Source of the DNA: Nitrospirota bacterium
Lineage (GTDB): Bacteria; Nitrospirota; Nitrospiria; Nitrospirales; NS-4
Assembly (NCBI GenBank): GCA_005877815.1
Contig: VBOG01000158.1
Span: 1 to 58,892 of the forward strand
DNA: 58,892 nt
Direction: 5' to 3'
A program made the position numbers and the translations under genes. Shown one piece after another: positions 37,360 to 46,984 of the stretch; position 1 is the stretch's first letter; each line of letters begins with the position of its first letter. The notes beneath the pieces were generated by a model. That model was not told the origin of the DNA, did not search any database, and was given only the letters and a program-made list of their open reading frames with translations.

Positions 37360-38445
37360 TCAGGCAGGTTCAGCGATGAGAACGCGGTTACGCCCCGCCG
37401 TTTTTGCGCGGTACAGAGCTTTGTCGGCCACCTCAACCAGATCCTGCTTAGTTTTGGCATGCTCAGGAAGTGCGGCGACGCCGATGCTCGCCGTCACCTG
37501 GAGGTCGATCTCTTCTTGTTCGAGAAACGGATAGGCGGCGATGGCTTGGCGGATTCTTTCCGCGACGATATGCGCGGTGCTGATCGGCGTTTCCGGAAGG
37601 ATGATTACGAACTCATCCCCTCCGTAACGCGCCGCCGTATCGACCGATCTCACGGCGCTGAGGAGGATGCCCGCGACCTCCGCGAGGACTTGACTGCCTC
37701 TCTCATGACCATGGAGATCATTGATGCTCTTGAAGCTGTCAAGGTCAAGAAAGATCAGCGCCATGATAGAGCCGTACCGCCGGCACCGACGAACTTCCCG
37801 GTCCAGGACCTGCTCCAAATAGCGCGAGTTGTACAGCTTGGTGAGCTCGTCGGTGATCCCAAGACTCGACGCCTGCTTGTAGAGGTTCGCACGCTCGAGC
37901 GCGATCGACGCCTGTTCGACCAACCGGCTCAACAGGTCAAGGTCCTCGCTGTCGAAGGGCTTGTCGAGTTTGTTGAGCATCTCCAACACGGCGATGGGCC
38001 GTTTTCTATTGATGATCGGCAAGCAAAGAATCGAGCGGGTCTTGAACGTGCTCACGCGATCAATCGTGTCGAGAAACCGTGGATCCTTGCTGGTATCGAT
38101 CACGAGCGCAGGCTTTTTATGTTTCGCCACCCAGCCGACAATGCCGCGGCCGGCCGGTATGCGCATGCCTTTTAGGCGATGCGCCTTTGGACCCCCGACC
38201 ATTTCAAATATCAGTTCCTTCGTCAGAGGATCGATGAGAAAGAGCGACCAGGCTTCGCATCGCACCATCGTCTTTGCTTTGTCGAGGATGATCCGGAGAA
38301 CGGCTTTGTGATCGCGGACGGAGGTCAGGGCCCGGGCGGTCTCGAGGAAGTAGTCACGTTCACGCCGACAGGCTCCGAACTCGGCCTGAAGCCGCGACAC
38401 CAATTTTCCGCGCGTAGCGTGCCGGGATTGCAACATCGTCGTCAT
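37360..38445 (-). CDS. GAF-GGDEF diguanylate cyclase
   Basis: This encodes 361 residues. A GAF sensor domain spans about 45-190 (SLFLIDPLTKEL, GRGIVGWVAKHKKP, RSILCLPII). A GGDEF domain follows from about 192 to the end. The active site is GGDEF at 275-279. The inhibitory I-site RSVD (266-269) stands the usual five residues before it, so product feedback is expected. It makes cyclic di-GMP from two GTP. No membrane segment is seen, so the ligand of the GAF domain is probably cytoplasmic. There is no EAL domain. It stands alone between secA and the nuo operon. Confidence 0.95.
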   Translation of the reverse strand: MTTMLQSRHATRGKLVSRLQAEFGACRRERDYFLETARALTSVRDHKAVLRIILDKAKTMVRCEAWSLFLIDPLTKELIFEMVGGPKAHRLKGMRIPAGRGIVGWVAKHKKPALVIDTSKDPRFLDTIDRVSTFKTRSILCLPIINRKRPIAVLEMLNKLDKPFDSEDLDLLSRLVEQASIALERANLYKQASSLGITDELTKLYNSRYLEQVLDREVRRCRRYGSIMALIFLDLDSFKSINDLHGHERGSQVLAEVAGILLSAVRSVDTAARYGGDEFVIILPETPISTAHIVAERIRQAIAAYPFLEQEEIDLQVTASIGVAALPEHAKTKQDLVEVADKALYRAKTAGRNRVLIAEPA

Positions 38446-38528
38446 AGAACGCCCTAGGTCAATCGAAAGACGACGACAAGAGTAGCAAAAATACTAGAAA
38501 GAAACAATTAAAGAGAACTGCCCTTGGA

Positions 38529-41237
38529 TTATGTTCCGTGGCACTTCTTATATTTCTTGCCGCTGCCGCACGGGCAAGGGTCGTTCCGGCCCACTTTCTC
38601 AGCCGCTCGGCGCACGCCCTGCACTCCGTCCTGGGCAGCGGCATCTCCGCGGTTCAGCCTCAAGGGAACGGGTCTCCGGGACTGTTCCAACACCGGGGGC
38701 TTTTCCTCTCGCTGCACCACCTGCACCCGGAACAGATGCTCGAGCACGTCACGCTGCATGCGATCCATCATGCCGGCGAACATATCGAAGGCTTCGCGTT
38801 TGTATTCGATGAGCGGGTCCTTCTGTCCGTACCCGCGGAGACCAATTCCTTCACGGAGGCTGTCCATGCCAAGGAGGTGATCCTTCCACAGAGTGTCGAT
38901 GGTTCGCAGCAGCACCATTTTTTCCAGGTACCGCAACAATTCGGCGCCGAGTTCCTGTTCCTTCTTGGCGTAGGCCTCCTGGATCTTACGCAGCATGTCG
39001 TCCCGGAGGGCGTCGAAGCCCATCTCCTTCAGGGCGGCCGGGGATTCGGCCCCGTCCTTGATATCGATCGAGAACTGCGCGAAGCAGGCGTCGGCAAGGC
39101 CTTTTAGGTCCCAGTCCTCCTGATAGGAGTCCTTCGGACAATACACGTCCAGCAGTTCGTCGAGGATCTGCTCCGCGTAGGATTGGATCTCTGCCTGCAA
39201 ATCCTCGCCGCTCAGGATGATGCGCCGGCGCTCGTAGACCACCTCGCGTTGCTTGTTCAACACATCGTCGTAATCGAGCAGCTGCTTCCTGATCTCGAAA
39301 TGATGCGCTTCGACTTTCTTTTGCGCGTTCTCGATCGCGCGGGTCACCATCCCGGCCTCGATGGGAACGCCCTCCTCCATGCCCAATTTCAGCATGATTT
39401 TCGAGATGCGTTCCGAGCCGAAGATCCTGAGCAGATCATCTTCGAGCGACAGATAGAACCGCGAAGAACCGGGGTCGCCCTGGCGGCCCGAGCGGCCGCG
39501 AAGCTGATTGTCGATGCGGCGGCTCTCGTGCCGCTCCGTGCCGATGATGTGCAGGCCACCGGCGGTCACGACTTCCTTTTTCTCGGCGTCGCAATCGGCC
39601 TGAATGGACGCCATCAACGCGGTTTGCCGCTCGGACGCCATCTCGGGATCGGCATAGAGCGTCTTCTTGAACAAAAACTCCGCGTTCCCGCCCAACAGGA
39701 TGTCCGTGCCGCGTCCCGCCATATTGGTCGCGATCGTCACGGCGCCTTTGCGGCCCGCCTGCGCGATGATTTCGGCTTCCCGTTCGTGGTGCTTGGCATT
39801 CAGGACGTTGTGCTTGATGCCGTGACGGACCAGATATCCGGCGAGCCGCTCGGACTTCTCGATCGAGATGGTGCCGACCAACACCGGCTGGCCCCGCTTA
39901 TGGCAATCCGCGATGTCTTCGACGATGGCGTTGAATTTTTCCTTCTCCGTCCGGTACACCACATCCGCGAAATCCTGTCTGATATTGGGCCGGTTCGTGG
40001 GCGCGATCAGGACGTCCAAATTGTAGATTTTCGCAAACTCTCCGGCTTCCGTATCGGCCGTGCCGGTCATGCCCGCCAGCTTCTCGTACATGCGGAAGAG
40101 GTTCTGGAAGGTGATGGAGGCGAGCGTCTGGTTTTCGTTGGCGATCTTGACGCCTTCCTTGGCTTCGACCGCCTGGTGAAGGCCGTCCGACCACCGGCGC
40201 CCCGGCATCAGCCGTCCCGTGAACTCATCGACGATCAGTACTTCCCCGTCCTTCACCACGTAGTCCACGTCGCGGTGATACAGCACATGCGCTCTCAGTC
40301 CCTGGACGACATGGTGAACCAGCGTCATGTTCGCGGCGTCGTATAAATTCTCCACGCCCAGCGCGCGCTCGACTTTTTCGTTCCCTTCCTCGGTGAGCGC
40401 GGCGGTCTTCGTTTTCTCCTCGATCGTGTAATCCACGTCCCGTTTGAGCGCGGGGATGATGCGATCGATGCGATAGTACAGGTCCGTGGAGTCTTCGGTC
40501 GGTCCCGAGATGATCAGCGGCGTCCTCGCCTCGTCGATCAGGATGCTGTCCACCTCATCAACGATCGCGTAATTCAATTCGCGTTGGACGCACTGCTCGA
40601 GATCCCCGACCATGTTGTCGCGCAGGTAATCGAACCCGAACTCATTGTTCGTCCCGTAGGTGATGTCTGCCCGATACGCCTCCTGGCGGCTGCAAGGCCG
40701 CAGATGCTGGAGGCGCTTGTCCTCAGCCTCGTATGTCGGATCGAACAGGAAGGAGGATTCGTGCTGGATCACGCCGACGGACAACCCTAGATGGTGGTAC
40801 AAGGGCGACATCCACTGCGCATCGCGCTTGGCCAGATAGTCGTTGACCGTCACCAGATGCGACCCCTTGCCTTCGAGCGCGTTGAGATACAAGGCCAGCG
40901 TGGCCACAAGAGTTTTGCCTTCGCCCGTCTTCATCTCGGCGATGTTGCCCTCATGCAGAATGATGCCGCCGATCAACTGCACGTCGAAATGGCGCATGCC
41001 TAATTTTCGCCTGGACACTTCACGGCACACGGCAAAGGCTTCCGGCAGCAAATCGTCCAGCGCAGTCCCATCCGCCAAACGCTTCCTAAATTGTTCGGTT
41101 TTGGCGCCAAGCGCCTCATCGGAGAGCTTTTGCAGTCCGGACTCATACGAGCCGATTTGCGCGACAAGAGGCCGCATCCGCTTGATTTCGCGCTCATTCT
41201 TGCTGCCGAATACCTTTTTGAGGAGAGCGTTGATCAT
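38529..41237 (-). CDS. secA: Protein translocase ATPase subunit SecA
   Basis: SecA is the motor that pushes unfolded proteins through SecYEG. Its 902 residues include [18 protein letters not shown] at the start, the Walker A region [13 protein letters not shown] near 101-113, the DEAD-like [20 protein letters not shown] and the second helicase half with [14 protein letters not shown]. The C-terminal zinc-binding SEC-C motif is intact ([16 protein letters not shown]), which normally binds SecB or lipids. Confidence 0.98.
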   Translation of the reverse strand: MINALLKKVFGSKNEREIKRMRPLVAQIGSYESGLQKLSDEALGAKTEQFRKRLADGTALDDLLPEAFAVCREVSRRKLGMRHFDVQLIGGIILHEGNIAEMKTGEGKTLVATLALYLNALEGKGSHLVTVNDYLAKRDAQWMSPLYHHLGLSVGVIQHESSFLFDPTYEAEDKRLQHLRPCSRQEAYRADITYGTNNEFGFDYLRDNMVGDLEQCVQRELNYAIVDEVDSILIDEARTPLIISGPTEDSTDLYYRIDRIIPALKRDVDYTIEEKTKTAALTEEGNEKVERALGVENLYDAANMTLVHHVVQGLRAHVLYHRDVDYVVKDGEVLIVDEFTGRLMPGRRWSDGLHQAVEAKEGVKIANENQTLASITFQNLFRMYEKLAGMTGTADTEAGEFAKIYNLDVLIAPTNRPNIRQDFADVVYRTEKEKFNAIVEDIADCHKRGQPVLVGTISIEKSERLAGYLVRHGIKHNVLNAKHHEREAEIIAQAGRKGAVTIATNMAGRGTDILLGGNAEFLFKKTLYADPEMASERQTALMASIQADCDAEKKEVVTAGGLHIIGTERHESRRIDNQLRGRSGRQGDPGSSRFYLSLEDDLLRIFGSERISKIMLKLGMEEGVPIEAGMVTRAIENAQKKVEAHHFEIRKQLLDYDDVLNKQREVVYERRRIILSGEDLQAEIQSYAEQILDELLDVYCPKDSYQEDWDLKGLADACFAQFSIDIKDGAESPAALKEMGFDALRDDMLRKIQEAYAKKEQELGAELLRYLEKMVLLRTIDTLWKDHLLGMDSLREGIGLRGYGQKDPLIEYKREAFDMFAGMMDRMQRDVLEHLFRVQVVQREEKPPVLEQSRRPVPLRLNRGDAAAQDGVQGVRRAAEKVGRNDPCPCGSGKKYKKCHGT

Positions 41238-41367
41238 TGGTTATGGGATGAATTCGTTATGTCGCACACAGCGACGCATGGTTCCCTGCGTTTGGGGTTA
41301 TAGGGCGGGAAAATGGCAACTCGTGGTCGGGAAGATTCTTCACTTGGGTTTGATTGATTACTCCACT

Positions 41368-41396
41368 AGTATACTGAATACAGCAGGATAATGAAA
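41368..41396 (-). promoter_or_regulatory. Weak candidate promoter for secA in the gap 41238-41428
   Basis: On the minus strand TTTCAT (41396-41391), 17 bases, then TATACT (41373-41368) gives a leader of about 125 bases before secA. The -10 core AGTATACT (41368-41375) is a palindrome and could also serve the plus-strand HEAT gene. The -35 match is poor. Nothing else recognisable is in this gap. Confidence 0.28.
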
Positions 41397-41428
41397 AGCC
41401 AATTATCTCTCCGAGCAAGCAGGGCGGT

Positions 41429-42079
41429 ATGAACCGAAAGGTGCGAAATGTGCGCGAGGAATCAGGAAATATCGGCATTTTCATTCTGACTCGGCTCCTC
41501 GCCGCCCTCCTCATCGGCTTCTTCATCTGGGGGGTTCTTCCCCCCGCGTGGAAAGATGTATTGAAGGCGGGCCCGTGGCCGCTTATTGCGGGCGCCGGCG
41601 GCGCCCTGATCGTTGTTGCGGCGATCGTTCGCGCGGGTTGGGGACGCCGCGAACACAAGCGCGCGCACGAGCGGGTCGCCAGAGTGTTCCGGGAGGCTAC
41701 GGACGCCGGCCTTCAGAAACGCTCCGCGCTCTGGCTGATTGATCATGACCGAACGTTCCCGCAGCGCCTGGCAGATGCCGGTCCGCGTCTGATGGACGTC
41801 CTCATCCGCATCATGAAGACGGACAAGGAAAAACTGGACCGTGCGCGCGCCGCCAACGGCCTGGGGGTGCTCGGCGATCCACAGGCGATCGGGCCTCTTC
41901 TCGGCGCGACGAATGACGAGTACCCCTATGTGCGGGCCGAGGCTGCCCTCGCCCTGGGGAAGCTCAGGGCCGTCCAGGCAGAGAAGCGATTGAGAGAATT
42001 AGTGGAGGACGATTGGGATCCCGGCGTGCGCGGCCGGGCCAAGGAAGCCCTGCACCGGATCGCTGCGCAGAGCGATTGA
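41429..42079 (+). CDS. Membrane-anchored HEAT-repeat protein
   Basis: This encodes 216 residues. Two hydrophobic helices at about 16-34 and 49-67 place it in the inner membrane. The rest is cytoplasmic and helical. From about residue 130 it shows PBS/HEAT-like repeats (RARAANGLGVLGDPQAIGPLLGATNDEYPYVRAEAALALGKL in parts, then VRGRAKEALHRIA). Such repeats usually bind other proteins. No catalytic motif is seen. The following gene's promoter starts in its stop codon. Confidence 0.78.
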   Translation: MNRKVRNVREESGNIGIFILTRLLAALLIGFFIWGVLPPAWKDVLKAGPWPLIAGAGGALIVVAAIVRAGWGRREHKRAHERVARVFREATDAGLQKRSALWLIDHDRTFPQRLADAGPRLMDVLIRIMKTDKEKLDRARAANGLGVLGDPQAIGPLLGATNDEYPYVRAEAALALGKLRAVQAEKRLRELVEDDWDPGVRGRAKEALHRIAAQSD

Positions 42080-42105
42080 CAGACTTGCGCGAAAATCAGT
42101 ATTCT
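42076..42105 (+). promoter_or_regulatory. Strong sigma-70-type promoter
   Basis: A perfect TTGACA (42076-42081), an 18-base spacer and TATTCT (42100-42105) lie upstream of the small exported protein at 42135. The -35 box overlaps the TGA stop of the HEAT gene. The expected transcript start is near 42112, leaving a leader of about 23 bases. Confidence 0.65.
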
Positions 42106-42134
42106 GATCGTGGCTTCGCATTTGGGCTTGGGCG

Positions 42135-42437
42135 ATGACCAAATTCCTTCGACCTATCGGCCTCGTGCTCGCCGTTTCGGTGCTCATCATGCTGGGCGCT
42201 ACGACCGGCGGCGCGTTCGCCCACGAAATCCAGCATGCGGCGCACCACACGGCCGGCATGCACGGGACGGGGATTTGCGCCTGGATGTGCGCGTCCGCGG
42301 GCGCCGTCACGACAGGCGGCATCCAACCCCTCACGCTCACGCTGCTGCAAAATGTCGCATTTACGGTTCCGCTCGCCCCGCCCGCATGCGAGACAACTGA
42401 TCAGCTTCACGCCCGCGCTCCTCCCGTTCTCCTCTAA
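42135..42437 (+). CDS. Small exported protein rich in metal-ligand residues
   Basis: This encodes 100 residues. Residues 1-29 are a signal peptide (ends GGAFA, then HEIQHAAHH). The mature part opens with a cluster of possible metal ligands: His at HEIQHAAHHTAGMHG and Cys/Met at CAWMCA. A hydrophobic stretch and a proline-rich tail follow. It resembles in style the small periplasmic proteins found beside copper or heavy-metal genes, but I cannot assign a family. It precedes a barrel and a thioredoxin gene on the same strand. Confidence 0.65.
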   Translation: MTKFLRPIGLVLAVSVLIMLGATTGGAFAHEIQHAAHHTAGMHGTGICAWMCASAGAVTTGGIQPLTLTLLQNVAFTVPLAPPACETTDQLHARAPPVLL

Positions 42438-42468
42438 TTACTGCTGACAGAGTCGTGCATTTCCTTGC

Positions 42469-42484
42469 AGAGGCACATGCCTCT
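42469..42484 (+). terminator. Possible weak intrinsic terminator
   Basis: AGAGGC (42469-42474) pairs with GCCTCT (42479-42484) around a four-base loop, followed by a T-containing stretch (TCTAGGTTTT). It lies between the small exported protein and the barrel gene. The stem is short, so termination would be partial at most. Confidence 0.35.
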
Positions 42485-42540
42485 TCTAGGTTTTGCATTG
42501 GCCTTGGTAGTTACCGTTAAACAGAGCAGAGGAGGGGGCT

Positions 42541-43623
42541 GTGGACGAACACGATGGTTTCGTAAGAGTTCTATGCAGTGCCATGCTGATGAGTTTGGCT
42601 ATGGGTATGTTGTCCGGCGGGAAGTCGGCTGAGGCCAGTTGCGGGTCGGCTGCGTGCTTTCTGCTGACTGGGGAGGAAGCAGCACTTCCACAAAAAGGGC
42701 AATTATCAATAGGCCTTAGCTATGCCTATACCATCACAAAGCTTCAGCCGGGCACCAGCGGCTTGATAACAGCGGTTGATCAGGAAAACCGGCAACTAAT
42801 AATGAATGAGCATGCCGAGCACCGGACGATTACGGAGTTAACTACACTTGATGTGAACTACCGGCTCACCAACAACTTAACCCTTGAGCTCCTTGCTCCC
42901 TATAGACACCTTAAACATACCCACATCATCGAACGGGGAAGTGCTGACACCGGCGGGGCAGGGATGTATGAAGCTTTCCAGGACTCGGGCATTGGCGATA
43001 TTCGCGTCAACACAAAATACAGCTTCCTCCCCACCTTGCGAAGCCTGCTCGTGTTTGGGTTCGGAGTGGATTTGCCGACGGGGAATTCGCATGCGAACAA
43101 CATCAATGGCACATTGCAGGAACCCACGCTCCAGCTCGGGCGTCGCGCATGGGGGATTGTGCCGTCAATTTACCAGTCGTATGAAATCGTCCCACACGTG
43201 CTGGACCAGTTTGCCAGTATTTCGTATCAACATGCCTTTACAGGACCCGGGTCATACCGGTATGGGGATGTGTATGTCCTGAGCGGAGGCGTGCATTGGA
43301 TAGCACTGAGCAAGGTGACGCTGACGGGCCAGTTCAACTGGCGGTATGCGGTCCATGATGAATTTTCCGGCTCGCTGGCGAGAGTCCAGGAACCGGACGA
43401 TGCGGGGTTCCCGGGGGACCCGATCGTGCTTGACCCTGAAATTAAACGTCGGCCGGTCCCGACGACCGGTTCCACCATGCTCGCCTTTTCTCCGGGCGTC
43501 ACGGTGGCTGTTCGGGAAAAGCTGCGCGCCTACTTCTTCGTCCAGGTTCCTCTCGTCCGTGATTTCAACAACAATTTGGTGCCGGATGTGGGATACCTGG
43601 CAAGATTGTCGATGTCTTTTTGA
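42541..43623 (+). CDS. Outer-membrane beta-barrel transporter-like protein
   Basis: This encodes 360 residues. The signal peptide ends near SAEA. Alternating hydrophobic and polar strands follow, and the chain closes with a terminal Phe (ARLSMSF), the usual signal for barrel insertion. Phrases such as LDVNYRLTNNLTLELLAPY, GIGDIRVNTKYSFL and FGFGVDLPTGNS resemble the MetA-type phenol-degradation barrel family, whose substrates are mostly unknown. The start is GTG at 42541, with AGGAGG five bases before it (42530-42535). The next gene begins 31 bases after the stop and is a thioredoxin, so the two may share a redox or metal-linked task (inference). Confidence 0.8.
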   Translation: MDEHDGFVRVLCSAMLMSLAMGMLSGGKSAEASCGSAACFLLTGEEAALPQKGQLSIGLSYAYTITKLQPGTSGLITAVDQENRQLIMNEHAEHRTITELTTLDVNYRLTNNLTLELLAPYRHLKHTHIIERGSADTGGAGMYEAFQDSGIGDIRVNTKYSFLPTLRSLLVFGFGVDLPTGNSHANNINGTLQEPTLQLGRRAWGIVPSIYQSYEIVPHVLDQFASISYQHAFTGPGSYRYGDVYVLSGGVHWIALSKVTLTGQFNWRYAVHDEFSGSLARVQEPDDAGFPGDPIVLDPEIKRRPVPTTGSTMLAFSPGVTVAVREKLRAYFFVQVPLVRDFNNNLVPDVGYLARLSMSF

Positions 43624-43654
43624 TGCAGAAGGAAATATCTGTGAGGTTCAGGTT

Positions 43655-44188
43655 ATGAGACAGCGTTTGACAATCATTCTAGGTGGCGTCGTCATGCTGG
43701 GGCTGTTCGGCATGGCAAGTCGTCTGCCGCTGGTCGGCGGCCCGGCGCCGGAGATCGCGCTCAAGGATCTCCAGGGGCAGGAGGTCAGGCTCTCTGATCT
43801 TCGCGGCAAGGTCGTGTTGCTCAACTTCTGGGCGACCTGGTGCAAACCGTGCAAGGAGGAGATGCCCGCCATGCAGGCGGCCTACGACAAGCTACGCGAT
43901 GAAGGCCTGGTGGTCCTGGCTGTCAATGAGTTGGAGGATGTGCAACGGGTGGCGGAGCATGTCCGGTCCCACGGCCACACGTTTCCCGTCGTGATGGACC
44001 ATGATAATCGTATCGCCAACCGCTACGGAGTGGTCGGCCTCCCCGCAAGTTTTTTGATCGATCGGCAAGGCATCGTCCGGGAGCGCGTCTCCGGCAGTCT
44101 GCTCACCGAGCAGCGGATCGCCGATATGGTCGCCCGATACGGAGCCATGGGAGCGTCGGCACCGCGTAGTGCGGAAGTCATGAAGTAA
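43655..44188 (+). CDS. TlpA/ResA-like thioredoxin
   Basis: This encodes 177 residues. An N-terminal hydrophobic segment (about 5-21) anchors or exports it. The AhpC/TSA-Redoxin fold follows: GGPAPEIALKDLQGQEVRLSDLRGKVVLLNFWATWC in parts, with the redox pair C63 and C66 (WCKPC). The cis-proline loop is GLPASFLID. It probably reduces disulfides in the periplasm, for example apocytochrome c or a metalloprotein. The frame is open far upstream into the barrel gene; the true start is ATG at 43655 after GAGG. Confidence 0.92.
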   Translation: MRQRLTIILGGVVMLGLFGMASRLPLVGGPAPEIALKDLQGQEVRLSDLRGKVVLLNFWATWCKPCKEEMPAMQAAYDKLRDEGLVVLAVNELEDVQRVAEHVRSHGHTFPVVMDHDNRIANRYGVVGLPASFLIDRQGIVRERVSGSLLTEQRIADMVARYGAMGASAPRSAEVMK

Positions 44189-44217
44189 GGAGCGCCAAGA
44201 AAAGCGGCGGCATAGGC

Positions 44218-44247
44218 TTGAAGCGATGGTGGTCATTGCGCTACTCT
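44218..44247 (+). promoter_or_regulatory. Weak candidate promoter for the TonB-TPR-TonB operon
   Basis: TTGAAG (44218-44223), 18 bases, TACTCT (44242-44247) lies 16 bases before the ATG at 44264. Both boxes are imperfect. Confidence 0.3.
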
Positions 44248-44263
44248 ACGCATTCAAGAACTC

Positions 44264-44908
44264 ATGCTAAATCCTTCCGCAAAAACACATCAATGTTCCA
44301 TATTTTTCCCGTGGGGTTTCCATGAGAGATTGCGAATGGCCCTTCCCGCCATGATCCTGAGTTGTATCGGTGTATGGCCCTTCGTTGCGATTGCGTCCGA
44401 TCTCAATCATGACCCAGTGGAACAACTGGATATGGTCGAAATCACGGCTATACGCATCCGTGCCCAACCGCGGAATGTGCCGATACCGTCCCCTGAGATG
44501 TCCACTGTTGTCCCGCTTCCTCCCGAGAGCCTTAGTCGCGCGCCGGTTGCCCCGCTTAACATGGGTCAACCCAAGGCTCCTCGGCTTCTTCTGGATGACA
44601 TCGCCCAGACGCGGGAACTTCAGACAAGAGTCCGTTATTTGGAAACCACGCGTCCCGTCTATCCGCGCCGCGCCCGTGAAATGGGCTGGCAGGGAACGGT
44701 GCTGCTTCGTGTAGAGGTGAACCCCGACGGCAGCGTTGGCGAGGTCGAAATTCGACGCACTTCCGGGCACATCTCGCTTGACCAAGCCGCAGCAAAGGCA
44801 GCCAAGACGTGGCGGTTCGAGCCGCCGGCTGACGGAGGATTTGCGATGGCCGCCGTCGTTGACGTGCCTGTCCGCTTTGACCTCACCGAGCCGGAACAAT
44901 ACCAATGA
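44264..44908 (+). CDS. TonB C-terminal-domain protein (first of two)
   Basis: This encodes 214 residues. The C-terminal domain (about 132-208) is a TonB fold: PVYPRRAREMGWQGTVLLRVEV, DGSVGEVEI and TSGHISLDQAAAKAAKTWRFEP. The N terminus looks like a cleavable signal peptide (SCIGVWPFVAIASD) rather than the uncleaved anchor of classic TonB. A proline-rich stretch links the two. ATG at 44336 is a possible later start. It is coupled by ATGA to the TPR gene. A job in passing force to an outer-membrane receptor is uncertain without a clear anchor. Confidence 0.85.
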   Translation: MLNPSAKTHQCSIFFPWGFHERLRMALPAMILSCIGVWPFVAIASDLNHDPVEQLDMVEITAIRIRAQPRNVPIPSPEMSTVVPLPPESLSRAPVAPLNMGQPKAPRLLLDDIAQTRELQTRVRYLETTRPVYPRRAREMGWQGTVLLRVEVNPDGSVGEVEIRRTSGHISLDQAAAKAAKTWRFEPPADGGFAMAAVVDVPVRFDLTEPEQYQ

Positions 44909-45966
44909 CGATCGGGGAGCATCACCTGAAACAATTCGGCGTGACGCTCATCGCCGTCATGGCCGTCCTTGCCGTCAGCGTCACTCCGGTACAAGCCGAC
45001 GACGCCAAAAAGCTTTATAACGAGGCCATGGCTCAAGCCTCGCAAGGCAGATACGACGACGCCGCTGAATCGCTGCGAAAGGCGATCGCCATCCGGCCCA
45101 AATTCGCCGAGGCCCACCATCTGCTCGGCATCGTGTACGCCAACGGCCAGAGGAAGCCGCCGGAAGCCGTGGAGTCTTTCAAAAAGGCCATCGAACTGAA
45201 TCCGAACTTCGCCGAGGCCTTTTATAACTTGGGTCTGGTGTACCAAGGCCAGGCTAAATTGGGGGACGCGGAACAGGCGCTGCTGCACGCGCTGGCGATT
45301 CACCCGAAATATGAAGAGGCCTTGCTCGCCCTGGGGCAGCTCTATGAACGGCAGCAATCCACCAATAAAGCCGTCTCGGCATATCAGCGCGTGCTGGCGA
45401 TCTCGCCCGACCATGTCGAGGCTCTATACGCGCTCGGCTACCTGTGGGAGTCCCAAGGCCGAAGCGTCGAGGCCAGGGACCTGCTCACGCATCTGGTCAA
45501 GCTTCAACCCGAACATGCCGACGCCTATTATCTCTTAGGAACAATCTCTGAAAAGGCCAACCAGGCCGCCGAGGCGGAACGACACTACCGGCAGGCCATC
45601 AAGGTTCGGCCTGATTTTGTGGATGCTCATTACAACCTCGGCTTTCTCCTCAAAGCGAAAGGGGAGTTGAAGGAGGCGGTTCAAGAGTTTCAGACTGTGG
45701 TACGGCTGAAACCGGACTACGCCGACGCCTATGTGAATTTAGGCGTCGTCTATGTGCTTCAGCAGAAGTTGGACGCGGCCGAGCAGGCGTATGAAGAAGC
45801 GATCCGGCTGCGACCGACACTGGCAGAGGCCTATTATAATCTCGGCGTGTTTTATGAATTTCACATGAAGGATACGACCCGGGCGCTCGCGACCTATAAA
45901 AAGTACCTGGAGCTCGGCGGGACCGACGAACGCATCCAGCGGATCGTACGGGACGTGAAGAAATGA
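44905..45966 (+). CDS. Exported tetratricopeptide-repeat protein
   Basis: This encodes 353 residues. A signal peptide (about 1-31, ending TPVQADD) is followed by about nine TPR units of 34 residues, with repeated A..Y..LG..Y and P.(F/Y)..A patterns (PNFAEAFYNLGLVYQ, PDYADAYVNLGVVYV). It is probably a periplasmic scaffold. Both ends overlap TonB-like genes by ATGA, so the three proteins should be made together. Confidence 0.92.
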   Translation: MTIGEHHLKQFGVTLIAVMAVLAVSVTPVQADDAKKLYNEAMAQASQGRYDDAAESLRKAIAIRPKFAEAHHLLGIVYANGQRKPPEAVESFKKAIELNPNFAEAFYNLGLVYQGQAKLGDAEQALLHALAIHPKYEEALLALGQLYERQQSTNKAVSAYQRVLAISPDHVEALYALGYLWESQGRSVEARDLLTHLVKLQPEHADAYYLLGTISEKANQAAEAERHYRQAIKVRPDFVDAHYNLGFLLKAKGELKEAVQEFQTVVRLKPDYADAYVNLGVVYVLQQKLDAAEQAYEEAIRLRPTLAEAYYNLGVFYEFHMKDTTRALATYKKYLELGGTDERIQRIVRDVKK

Positions 45967-46844
45967 TCGCGGCACTGCGACAGCAGGTTGGTTCTCCGGT
46001 CATGCTGTCCGTTGGTTTGCACGGCCTGTTCGTGGCCGCACTTGCGGTTGCGCCTTGGGAGGTTACGTACGTCGTTGAGGAGAATCCGCCGGTGATGGTC
46101 GGATTGGTCGAGCTGGAGTCCGCGCTCCCTCCCGAACACGCGCTCCCGCAAAAATTGCCGGTGCCGCAGAAGGCCGTGGGGTCCATCAAGTCTCACGCAA
46201 AAACAGTACACGTCAGTGCCAAACGTACGGTGACGCATTCCCGGAGATGGGCGCGTACCCGAGTTCCTCACGTGAACATGCAAGCCGTCGCGTCCGCACC
46301 GACTTCGCCGGTACAATCGCCGTCGCCCGTCAAGGCTGCTCCCGCCGTGCCGGAACCAATTCCGTCCTTTAAGGAACTCCCGAGACCTGCGTTTATGCCG
46401 GCTTCATTCAGAAATCCCGGCCGCTCGGTTGAGGATCTGCCCGACACTTCAGAGACGGTCGCTTCCGCATTATCGGTTTCGGATTTCGGGGCGCAAATTC
46501 AACGGCGGCCGGACGCGCAATCTTCAAGACTGCTCCGCGACACCGTGGCGGAAACGAGCGTCGCCAAGTCAAAAGTGAGACCTGGCAATAACCTCAGGCC
46601 GGAATATCCGAGATTAGCGCGTGAGGCTGGATGGGAAGGCACGGTCCTGCTGCGGGTGGAGGTGCTGCCGGATGGGTCAACGGGCTCCGTGGCCGTGCAC
46701 AAAACGTCCGGCCATCACGTTCTAGACGAGGCGGCGCTCTCCGCCGTTCAACGGTGGTGGTTTGTGCCGGCCATGGACGGGAATTTTCCGATCCGAAGCG
46801 TTGTGCAGTTGCCCGTGAAGTTCGACCTCAGAGCCCAAAATTAA
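45963..46844 (+). CDS. TonB-family protein (second of two)
   Basis: This encodes 293 residues in the classic TonB order. A membrane anchor lies at about 12-30 (MLSVGLHGLFVAALAVAPW). A long Pro/Lys/Arg-rich spacer crosses the periplasm. The C-terminal TonB domain starts PEYPRLAREAGWEGTVLLRVEV and ends LPVKFDLRAQN. Its C-terminal domain closely resembles that of the first TonB gene, which suggests duplication. No exbB or exbD gene is in the window. Confidence 0.88.
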   Translation: MIAALRQQVGSPVMLSVGLHGLFVAALAVAPWEVTYVVEENPPVMVGLVELESALPPEHALPQKLPVPQKAVGSIKSHAKTVHVSAKRTVTHSRRWARTRVPHVNMQAVASAPTSPVQSPSPVKAAPAVPEPIPSFKELPRPAFMPASFRNPGRSVEDLPDTSETVASALSVSDFGAQIQRRPDAQSSRLLRDTVAETSVAKSKVRPGNNLRPEYPRLAREAGWEGTVLLRVEVLPDGSTGSVAVHKTSGHHVLDEAALSAVQRWWFVPAMDGNFPIRSVVQLPVKFDLRAQN

Positions 46845-46943
46845 AGGGCCAGCAGAACTTAAAGACAGCCGCAGCGAAGATTAGGTTCTTTGCGACGGGT
46901 GACGCTGGTAGGGGGCCCACCGCCGCCTGCATCTTTTCGTGAA

Positions 46944-46962
46944 GCCGGCGGGGGAAACCGGC
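46944..46962. other. Short hairpin between convergent genes
   Basis: GCCGG (46944-46948) pairs with CCGGC (46958-46962) over a nine-base loop in the 140-base gap between the TonB gene and yqeY. There is no clear T-run on either strand. It may help stop transcription, but the evidence is thin. Confidence 0.25.
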
Positions 46963-46984
46963 GGCAGGACCGTCGCATATTAAA

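Noticed and set aside
43346-43654. An upstream extension of the TlpA gene
   Set aside because: It overlaps the barrel gene in another frame and would remove the export signal from the N terminus.
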